A stretch of 64,000 nt of DNA from Theobroma cacao (taxonomy: Eukaryota; Streptophyta; Magnoliopsida; Malvales; Malvaceae), in contig NC_030853.1 of NCBI RefSeq assembly GCF_000208745.1, forward strand, positions 9,414,203-9,478,202. Direction: 5' to 3'. How positions within the stretch are numbered: position 1 is the stretch's first letter; each line of letters opens with the position of its first letter. Of the stretch, positions 56,046 to 64,000 are shown piece by piece. The notes beneath the pieces are model-generated. The model saw only the letters and a list, made by a program, of their open reading frames with translations. It was not told the DNA's origin and made no database searches. A program made the position numbers and the translations under genes.

Positions 56046-56440
56046 TTGGTTTGGAAGATTTTCAACGTAAGGTTTCGAATGGTTGAGAGGTGAGGGTTTC
56101 AGTTTCAGCTGTCGATTTTAGCAGAGAGAAAATGTAGAGAAAATAGGTTGATAGTAGTTTAATTAGTTAAAAAAAAACTGTTTGACTTCCCTTCTTTAAG
56201 GATAATTGGTAACTCCCCCTTCAAAATTCAAAAATTGCCTCATAATTTTTATTTTTGGTTTGGGCAGTTTTCTCCTCTGTTTTATTTCCCGATAAACATT
56301 TTCTTTTCATTATTTTATTCCTCCTACCTTTAACTTAACTGAGTCTTGTTATTTAATGAGACAGAATGCTCTTAGTTGACTAAGACCTCTCTTAGTCGAC
56401 TAATGCCTACTGTCTTTTGTGAAAATTTCAGAATTTTTCT
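56046..56440 (-). promoter_or_regulatory. pol-env spacer of Sirevirus D
   Basis: Non-coding. Contains TTAGTTGACTAA (56372-56383) and TTAGTCGACTAA (56392-56403), the LTR palindrome, just after the pol stop. Same arrangement as in A and B. Confidence 0.4.
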
Positions 56441-59066
56441 TTAAATCTCTAGCAAACTAACCATCCCTAAATTTCTCCTAATCTCACAAAATCTTTTCTC
56501 ATTCAGGGGTTTTGTGAATATATCAGCTAGTTGATGTAGAGTGTTGACAAATTCAATTTTAATGTTACTTTTCATTACATGATCTCTAACAAAGTGGTGC
56601 CTAATTTCAATGTGTTTAGTCCTTGAGTGCTGCACAGGATTCTTTGATTGTACTTGTTTTGTCACAATATATTGGTATGTTATTCATTGGCATTCCATAG
56701 TCTTTTAGTTGTTGTTTAATCCATAAGATTTGAGCACAACAGTTGCTTGGAGATACATATTCTGCTTCTGCTGTAAACAAAGCAACTGAATTTTGCTTTT
56801 TGCTAGAACATGACACAAGCATACTACCTATAAACTGGTAGGTTCCACTAGTAATCTTTCTATCTGTTTTGCTCCTAGCAAAATCAACATCAGAATATCC
56901 AACTAAGCTAAAAGATGATTCTCTAAAGTACCATATGCCTAAAGTTTGTGTATCTATGAGGTATCTAAAAATTCTTTTAATAGCAGTTAGGTGAGATTCC
57001 TTAGGATTTGATTGAAAACGAGCAAATAAACATACGCTGAATTGAGTGTCAGGCTTGCTAGTTGTTAAATAGCGTACTAATCCGATCATACCTTTATAGA
57101 GCTTTTGATCAACATCATTTCCTTTTTCATCTAAATCTAGTTTGGTGGATGGACTCATTGGTGTATAAATTGATTTCAACTTTAGCATATCAAACTTTTT
57201 GAGCATGTCTTGAGTGTATCTTTCTCATTTGATGAAGATTCCTTTTTCACTTTGTTTAATTTGAAGTCTAAGAAAGTACTTCAACTCACCCATCATGCTT
57301 ATCTCAAATTCACCCTGCATTTCTTTAGCAAAGTTCTTGCATACAGCCTCATTAGTTGCACTAAATACAATGTCATCCACATAGATTTGAACTATAATTA
57401 AATCCTTTAAGTATCTTTTAATAAACAATGTAGTATCAATGCTACCTCTAACATATCCTTTTTCAACCAGAAATTTTGAAAGCCTCTCATACCAAGCTCT
57501 AGGAGCTTGTTTCAATCTATACAAGGCTTTATGAAGTTTGAAAACATGATCTGGTTTTTCAAAGTCTTTAAATCCTGGTGGTTGTTCAACATACACTTCC
57601 TCTTGAATGAATCCATTTAAAAATGCACTTTTTACATCCATTTGGTATAATTTAAAATTCATAAAGCATGCAAAAGCAAGCAACAACCTTATGGCTTCAA
57701 TCCTAGCAACTGGTGCAAAGGTTTCATCATAGTCAATTCCTTCCTCTTGGTTGTATCCTTGGGCTACTAACCTAGCTTTATTTCTAACTACATTTCCTTG
57801 CTCATCTACCTTATTTCTAAACACCCATTTTGTTCCAACAATCGGGTGGTTTAAAGGCCTAGAGACTAATGACCACACATGGTTTCTTTTGAATTGATCA
57901 AGTTCCTCTTGCATGGCCAATATCCAGCTTTCCTCTTTTTCTGCTTCCTCAAATGTCTTAGGCTCAATTTGAGATATGAACGCTAAAAACTCACAAGTCT
58001 TTCTTGTTGCTCTCCTAGTCATAACTTTTTGAGAAATGTCACCTATGATTTGTTCTTGTGGATAGTCTTTTGCATATCTCCAACTCCTTGGAAGATTATT
58101 ATACTGAATTTCTATTCTTTGCAAATTTTCTAAATGTGGAGTTTCATTTTCTCTTCTAGGTGAGCTTTCTTCATTATTCTTATTGTTCTCTAAGCTCATT
58201 TCTTCCATTTGCTTTTCTAAGATCTCTACATCATCATCATCAGCATGAATTTCCTTTTGTAAGGCATTGGACTCATCAAAAACTATATGGATTGATTCTT
58301 CAACAGTTAAAGTTCTTTTATTGAAAACTCTATAAGCTTTTGAGTTTAATGCATATCCTAAAAATATTGCTTCATCACTCTTTGCATCAAACTTACCTAA
58401 GGACTGTTTTCCATTATTTAACTCAAAACATTTACAACCAAAACTCCTAAGGTGTGAAATATTTGGTTTCCTACCCTTGTAAAGTTCATATGGAGTCTTT
58501 GATATCATGGCTCTAATTAAGACTCTATTAAGTATATATGCTGCTGTGTTCGCTACCTCAACCCAAAAATATTTTGGTTGGTTATTCTCACATAGCATAG
58601 TTCTAGCCATTTCTTTTAAGGTTTAGTTTTTCTTTTCTACAACTCCATTTTGCTAGGGTGTTCTAGGTGTAGAAAAATTATGATCCAACCCTTTTTCATT
58701 GCAAAAATTCTCAAATTCATCACTTTCAAACTCTCCTCCATGATCACTCCTAATACTAACTATGGCTAGTCTTTTTTCATTCTTAACTTTCCTACAATGA
58801 CTTATAAATGCTAGTAGAGCATCATTCTTATGAGTAAGAAAATAAACCCAAGTGTACCTAGAGTAGTCATCAACTATTACAAAGCCATAAGATTTTCCTC
58901 CTAGACTAGTTATACTTATTGGACCAAATCGATCAATGTGCAGCAATTCAAGAGGTCTAGTTATTGACACAATCTTCTTAGTCTTAAGGGATGTTCAAAC
59001 TTGTTTTCCTAGTCGGCAAGCATCACATATTTTATCATTTTAAAATTTTATATTCGGTAGTCCAAC
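56441..59066 (-). pseudogene. pol: Sirevirus D pol, integrase to RNase H (5'-truncated)
   Basis: From 58970 down to about 56640 a single frame is kept, with only a few stops. GAG-preIN remnants (KICDACRLGKQV near 59010) start the fragment. Integrase shows LHIDRFGP, SDHGGEF and then PRTP-stop-QNGVVEKKN. RT and RNase H follow with all main motifs (YVDD, YSDVDFARSKTDRK, TAEAEY). A small deletion near 56640 shifts the frame before NPVQHSRTKHIEIRHH. The end is RNLGMVSLLEI. Protease and gag are lost. Confidence 0.9.
57225..58610 (-). CDS. pol: Longest intact pol segment: integrase C-terminus plus RT
   Basis: 461 uninterrupted codons, the longest open frame in the window and part of the D pol pseudogene. 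Roughly: residues 1-70 end of the integrase core (NNQPKYFW, LRSFGCKCF), 70-115 GKFDAKSDEAIFLGY, 115-240 acidic linker with DDDDVEILEKQMEEM, and 240-461 RT. RT contains NHVWSLV, GTKWVFRNK, QMDVKSAFLNGF, RLKQAPRAWYERL and YVDD at about 410-413. The YVDD Asp pair and the Asp of MDVKSAF, the metal-binding residues of RT, are present. No promoter or start of its own is evident, so translation as a separate protein is unlikely. Confidence 0.6.
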   Translation of the reverse strand: MARTMLCENNQPKYFWVEVANTAAYILNRVLIRAMISKTPYELYKGRKPNISHLRSFGCKCFELNNGKQSLGKFDAKSDEAIFLGYALNSKAYRVFNKRTLTVEESIHIVFDESNALQKEIHADDDDVEILEKQMEEMSLENNKNNEESSPRRENETPHLENLQRIEIQYNNLPRSWRYAKDYPQEQIIGDISQKVMTRRATRKTCEFLAFISQIEPKTFEEAEKEESWILAMQEELDQFKRNHVWSLVSRPLNHPIVGTKWVFRNKVDEQGNVVRNKARLVAQGYNQEEGIDYDETFAPVARIEAIRLLLAFACFMNFKLYQMDVKSAFLNGFIQEEVYVEQPPGFKDFEKPDHVFKLHKALYRLKQAPRAWYERLSKFLVEKGYVRGSIDTTLFIKRYLKDLIIVQIYVDDIVFSATNEAVCKNFAKEMQGEFEISMMGELKYFLRLQIKQSEKGIFIK

Positions 59067-60509
59067 TACAGTACCCTGTATTTTGATATGGTGGCTAATA
59101 AAGTTTGCAGATGCCAATTGAGGTTAATTACTGAGTTAAAAAGGGTAATTCAGAAGTGAACCTATGAAATCTTGATCTCCATAGACACATAACTAGAAGT
59201 AGACGCGATAATGAGAACCAGGGATAATTTTGTAATTTTTTTTAGTGAGCTCTTACGAGTGGGTTTTTTTTATGCTATTAATATGAGACCCCAACCTATA
59301 TAGACTTGTAACTAAGCATAGATGTAATAATACGAGGTAGGGGTAATTTTGTCATTTTCTCTAATAAGCTTTCAGAAGAAAGTTTTATGATATTTTAAGG
59401 TCAAAATGGGTATAAGACTGCATAAATGATTTGTGCTGGTGAAAACACGAAGAAATCTAGAAATTTCAATAATTTTCATAACAGGGGCAAAATGGTTATT
59501 TTTCACGTTGGGTTAAAATTTTAAGTTTTTATGAACCTGAACATGTTTAGACCATTATGGACCTTGTCCCAGTATTAAAAGAGCAAAAAGATTGCATAAA
59601 AGATTGGAGGAGAATAAGTAAAAATGGTGGAGGGGCATTTTCGTAATTTTAAGGAAAAAGATAAGATTGGCTATAAATATCTTGAAATTTCCAACACCTT
59701 CTTGAATTTCTAGCAGCTGGTCTTTTTCTTCCCTTCTCCTCTCTCACATTTCTTCAATGTTTTCATGAGAGTTTTCTTCAAGCTTCCATAACTTTCTCTC
59801 TCTAGCTCCAATTTTCATGCTTTTGGTGTACTCTTCCATAAACCCTTATGCTTTTTCATCCTCTCACTATAAAACCCTTCAAAAATCTGATTTTCATACT
59901 TTCTCTCACTAGTTGGACATTCTAGAGAGAGAAAGAGAGAATTACACCATTTATTTAGAAGCTATTAGGAAAGAATTTGACTACAAAGGAGCCCTAGGGT
60001 AAGTGATGAATTAAGCTTAGTTTTTAGCTGCAAAAAATGGCTAGTAATTGGGATTTATAAGCTGTTTATTGTTGAGTATGTTCATTACTTTTAGTGATTA
60101 AGATAGTGAACATAGATGGCCATTTAATGTGGCAATTGAAAACTAGCTAAGAAATAGCTTTTAGGGTTCATAGTGTGTAAAATTGACCTATTGCTTATGC
60201 TAATGTGATCCTAGGTTCTAAGGAAGCCCCATCATCCCATTTGGACAATTAGAGGAATTAGAGTCATCTAAAGGCTTTACAATCAATTAGTGAGTGGACT
60301 GCCTATCAAAATTATTTTGGAAATATGACTGTTTTGAACAAAGTGTTTGAATGATTTTATACAACTTTTCTAAAAAATGAATGCCTTGGGAACAAGCTCT
60401 TGTGAAATGGTTTATGTTATGATATTTTGGTTATTACGGATTTCTATGTGGCTGCATTATGTTGATATACATATATGCTTGAATATAATGTTGTGTAATT
60501 ATATTGACT

Positions 60510-60700
60510 CGGCTATGTGTGAGTAGGGAGTGCGCATAAATCGAGGATGACTCAGTTATGTGAGAGTAGGGAGTGCGCATAACCCGGTGATGACCCAGCC
60601 ATGTGCGAGTAGGGAGTGCGCATGAGTTGGTGATGATAATGATGGGATGGTGTGCATGATGATGATGGGATTGTGTGCATGATGGTGATGGGTATATGTA
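60510..60700. repeat. GAGTAGGGAGTGCGCAT minisatellite and GATGATG run
   Basis: Three units of about 45 bases (near 60520, 60566 and 60607), then two 'gatgggattgtgtgcatgat'-like units. It is the equivalent of 12095-12320. Confidence 0.75.
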
Positions 60701-60879
60701 TATGTATACATACGTAAACATGTGTGTTATAAGAAATTTATGAGTTATGTATATGGATGTAATGTATGTGGGATTTAGTATGTTAAACTTTGGGAAGTTG
60801 TTATGTATTTCTTATTGGTTTTGAACATTTCAAGCAGGGTGGTTTTCTTTGGGAGAAATAGAAATTTTCGTTAGGTGCC

Positions 60880-61400
60880 TTGTATTTCGCTGTAGCGAGA
60901 AACTCTTAGGTTTGAGAACCTTCACCAGAACTGGTTCTCGCTGCAGCGAGAATGTATTTCGCTGCAGTGAGATAGTCACTGTAGCTTATCGCTGCAGCGA
61001 AAAGGAATCTCCCTGCAACGAAAAACTCTCTGTTTCATCAGTTGAATTTCGCTGTGGTGAGAAAGAATTTCGCTGCAGCGAGAAACCTTCTGTTTCTGGG
61101 TTACAATTTTGCTGCAGCGAGAAAGAATCTCGCTACAACAAAAAACCTTATGTTTTGGTCTCCTATCTTGTCCAATTGCTGCCTTATCTTTCACTACTTT
61201 GCTACCATATCGGAGCATGGACTTTCAACATTAAGGATTAGATGAGTTAAGTTTAAAATGGGGAGGTTCAGTGAGAAACCCTCGGCCAGTTTAGAAACCC
61301 TCGTTCGGCTAATAACTAAATCCCAACGTCGTTGCAACGGAAATTCATTCTCGCTGCAGCATAGCTGCAGCTAGAATGCTTTTTCGTTGCAGCAAAGATT
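60880..61400. repeat. Array of TTCGCTGCAGCGAGAA palindromes
   Basis: About a dozen degenerate copies, for example near 60888, 60937, 60959, 60990, 61051, 61070, 61108, 61343 and 61383. Most are spaced 20-50 bases apart with CTCTCTGTTTC-like spacers. The 130-codon open frame across it, with repeated FRCSEK, is a by-product of the repeat. Confidence 0.8.
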
Positions 61401-62029
61401 CGTTGTCGTATTTGACTTGCTTGTGTAATATTGAAGCTTTCATTCTTCAAATGGTTCGTTATGTATGGGTTCATGATTTTCAAAGGATTAATCATTTAAG
61501 GGCTTGATGAGGGGTTTTTAATAAGAATTGAAACAAATTGCATTGTTTTGAAAAAGAATGCATCATGATTTCATTAAAGATTCCTTATGGTATGCTCGTT
61601 CCCTTCCTTATTCACTCACTGGGTTTATACTCACCGTTTTTAACTTCATGTTTTCAGATCACGAGGCAGCAGGTAATTAGGATGAGGTGTCCTTGTAGAC
61701 TTATATCCATCTTTTGGTAGGTGTCTCGGCATTCAGTAGCTGTACATTCGTCCGAGTCCCTCTGCTGGAAGTCAAATCTTTTTTTTTTTAGATGTATAGA
61801 CAAACTTGATGTAAATTATTAAGATACATGTTGTAGGCAATGTACATTTAATTGATATGCCAGTATGAGTTGGCGAATGTTTAATTTTATTATGATTCTA
61901 AGTTATGAAATAGGACTTAGTAGTTATGATGAATGATGAGTACGTTAGATTAATAGGCTTGCTTGGGCTTAGTGGATTACATCCATTGGGCCCATGCGCT
62001 GGTCGTGGCACGAAATTTGGATCGTGAAA

Positions 62030-64000
62030 ATTAAGGTCTAAATAGGCCTAAGGAATGAATAAATGATGTTTATGATGGTAAATAAATGAAGAAGATAAAA
62101 ATAATGATAATTTCCAAGGAAGGGGCAAAATGGTCATTTTGCATCTTGAGTCTAAATTTTTATGCTTTTTGTGAACTCGAGTATTTCTAGACTATTATGG
62201 ACCTTGCCTTAGTGTCAAAAGAGTAAAAGGTTGCACAAAGGATGAGAGGAAGAAAAAGTCACCATGTTAAGGGCATTTTGGTAATTTAAGTGAGAAATGG
62301 ATAAACTTTATATATAAATATCTAAAGCTCCAGCAATTTCTAGCAGCTTCCAATCACTTTTTCTTCCTTCCCCCTCTCACGTTTCTTCATCTCCATGAGA
62401 GCCTTCCTTAAAGCTTCCATAACTTTCTCTCTCTAGCTTCAATTTCATGCTTTTGAGCACTTTTTAATAGAACCTTTTGTGCTCTTTCACTCTCTCACCT
62501 TAAAACCCTTAAAAAAGTCTTACTTCCATCTTCCTCTCACTAGCTGGACATGTAGAGAGAGAGAGTGATTTCCCTTGTTAGCTTGAAGAATTTTGAAAGA
62601 GAATTCAACTACAAAGACCATCAAGGTGAGTATAAGTTAGGGTTAAATTTCTTTAGTTGTTGATAATGGCTAACAATGGGGTTTGTGAGTATTTTATCAT
62701 TGAGGTTGTTTATTCACTCTTAGGGTGACTAGAGTAGTGTGAATAACTAGCCATTTAATGGCAATTGGAAGCTAGTTAGGAATAACTGGTGGAACTTGAT
62801 TAGGAAAGAGCTTTTGGATTATATTAATGCCAATTTGGGTTAGTTGTGATGTTGTGTGTGTATAGGTTCCAACAAGGCCTCACAGGTCCATTTGGAGTAT
62901 TAGTTGAGGTTAGATTCAAGCAAAAGAATCAACAAGACCGGTGAGTGAACTTGCATTTCAAAATTTGCTTTGGGAGATGTAAATGTATTTGGATGTAACA
63001 TTTGAATGATTTTATCCAACCTTTGTTTAAAAATGCGTGTCGACGAACAAGCCCTTGATAAAATGCTTTGATGTTGTGAAAATGTGAAATGTGTAAAAGG
63101 ATGAATCCATGTGCTCCTATATTATGTTGAAATGTATGTATATGAATATACATTGTGCATTGATGAATAATGTTGTCTGAGGATGTTGAAGTGTGTGAGT
63201 AGGGAGTGCACACTTGATGATGATTGCATATGTATATATATGTGTGTGTTATAGAAAGTTATGAAAATAATTGTGATTGTGTTGCAAGTTGGCATTGTTA
63301 ATTGCTCTCAAATTGCTTTTCATTTCAACAAAAAATGGCTTTTAATGTAACAAGACCCATTTCAATTAAAATGCTCTATTTCTCACTGCAACAAGATTCA
63401 TTTTCGCTATAGCGAGAAACTCTCGGGTTTTGGGGGTCACACTAGCCTGATTCTCACTGCAGTGAGAAACTCTCAAGTTCTAGTGCAATGCTTTCACTTT
63501 GATAAAGATTTTGACAACCTTCCCACCCGAATTGGGAAAAGTGGTAAACATAAAAGTTTATCCCTGCCTCTTATCTTTCTAATGGTATAAAAATAAGGTC
63601 AATTGAACTTTTTTAGTGGGATATATGATAGAAAAACTGAAACATATGCAAACTAAGACTGTTTCTCGCTGCAACGAGAAACTTGGTGCCATGCTTGCTA
63701 CCTTGCTTGATTTTGACCTATTTTTCACCCATTTAACTTCATGGATTGATCATGGGTTTTTCCAACACTATGAGGTTATTGATCAAAGTTTGAAATGATG
63801 GGTTTTTAGTAAGAAATTAAATCAATTGCATTGTTTTTGAAACAAGTGCATCATGATTTCCAAATTCCTTCTATCGATTGCTTGTTCCCTTCTTATGTTC
63901 ACTCACTGAGTTTTATACTCACGTTTTTAAACTTCATGTTTTCAGATTTGGAGGCAGTTGGGACCTAGATTGAGTTGTCTACTATGCTCGCCTTTTTGGT
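62030..64000 (+). mobile_element. LTR of the GCTGCAGC-array family, copy 2 (runs off the window)
   Basis: Starts at the equivalent of about 59393 in copy 1 ('ttaaggtc...aaataatgat') and repeats it in order: 'ggggcaaaatggtcatttt', 'attatggaccttgcc', GAGA run, 'gcaattggaagctag', GAGTAGGGAGTGCAC unit, palindrome array, 'gttcactcactgag'. The first 330 bases of the LTR are lacking, so the two copies are a partial tandem. No gene. Confidence 0.7.
63340..63690. repeat. Palindrome array in LTR copy 2
   Basis: Degenerate CTGCAACAAGATT, CGCTATAGCGAGAAAC, CACTGCAGTGAGAAAC and CGCTGCAACGAGAAAC units near 63385, 63406, 63454 and 63667. Confidence 0.7.

Larger units (their letters stand above)
51119..59066 (-). 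mobile_element. Sirevirus D, reversed and missing its 5' half
   Basis: On the minus strand it runs from GAG-preIN (59066) through integrase, RT, RNase H, spacer, env-like gene and polypurine tracts to a 3' LTR at 51119-52340. The 5' LTR, primer site, gag and protease are missing, replaced by another LTR family at 59067. A solo LTR of the same family sits in its env-like gene. Confidence 0.92.
59067..62029 (+). mobile_element. LTR of the GCTGCAGC-array family, copy 1
   Basis: Begins where Sirevirus D is cut. The first 60 bases (TACAGTACCCTGTATTTTGA, then 'ggtggctaataaag') resemble the starts of the other long LTRs, with TA where TG is expected. It ends '...ggtcgtggcacgaaatttggatcgtgaaa'. It contains GAGA runs, a minisatellite, a palindrome array and a 'gggtttatactcaccg' segment, colinear with 11371-13404. 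No gene. Confidence 0.7.

Noticed and set aside
60849..61241. 130-codon open frame with repeated FRCSEK, resembling a small Cys-rich protein
   Set aside because: The repeats are the translation of the TTCGCTGCAGCGAGAA palindrome array. The frame is not kept in the two other LTR copies.
1..64000. CRISPR array, bacterial operon, or host single-copy gene
   Set aside because: The direct repeats are LTRs or minisatellites. All recognisable coding sequence belongs to retrotransposons.

Overview
This is repeat-dense eukaryotic DNA from a flowering plant, most likely a eudicot. I infer that from AT-rich, stop-riddled plant retrotransposons, Ty1/copia elements of the Sirevirus (SIRE/Maximus) type with an extra env-like gene, a Ty3/gypsy Athila-type element, and LTRs primed by initiator tRNA-Met. 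I see no host gene, no rRNA gene and no intact cellular tRNA gene. The species cannot be named from the sequence.

The window is a nest of retrotransposons inserted into one another. The oldest readable layer is an Athila element on the + strand, in four pieces (13405-13566, 23922-24743, 38765-40111, 49821-51118). It keeps the gag end and protease, then the integrase tail, a spacer and an env-like gene. Its reverse transcriptase, RNase H and integrase core are gone. Three elements split it: Sirevirus B (13567-23921, target duplication CTTGA), Sirevirus C (24744-38759, GAGAA), and a 9.7 kb minus-strand element with 3.3 kb LTRs and no recognisable genes (40112-49820, GTTGT/GTTGC), which has the architecture of a LARD. 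Sirevirus D lies reversed at 51119-59066, and Sirevirus A occupies 2039-10722 on the left.

Younger insertions sit inside these. The end of a long LTR (1-2038) cuts the left LTR of A. A 195-bp tRNA-like insertion with long inverted termini lies in the RT of B (18461-18655). A solo long LTR interrupts the gag of C (25946-29273, ACTAG), and a truncated long LTR replaces the RT/RNase H of C (about 32181-35155). A solo Sirevirus LTR lies in the env-like gene of D (54522-55613, TACTC). The right end (59067-64000) and 11371-13404 hold another LTR family, marked by arrays of a GCTGCAGC palindrome.

The Sireviruses share the order LTR - tRNA-Met primer site - gag (two CCHC knuckles) - protease - integrase - RT - RNase H - spacer - env-like gene - several polypurine tracts - LTR. 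Every copy is broken by nonsense codons, frameshifts or insertions, so none looks autonomous. The most interesting signals are the tRNA-like insertion, a 42-nt GT...AG segment carrying both stop codons at the gag-pol junction in three copies, a TTAGTCGACTAA palindrome shared by LTRs and the pol-env spacer, and the LARD-like element.
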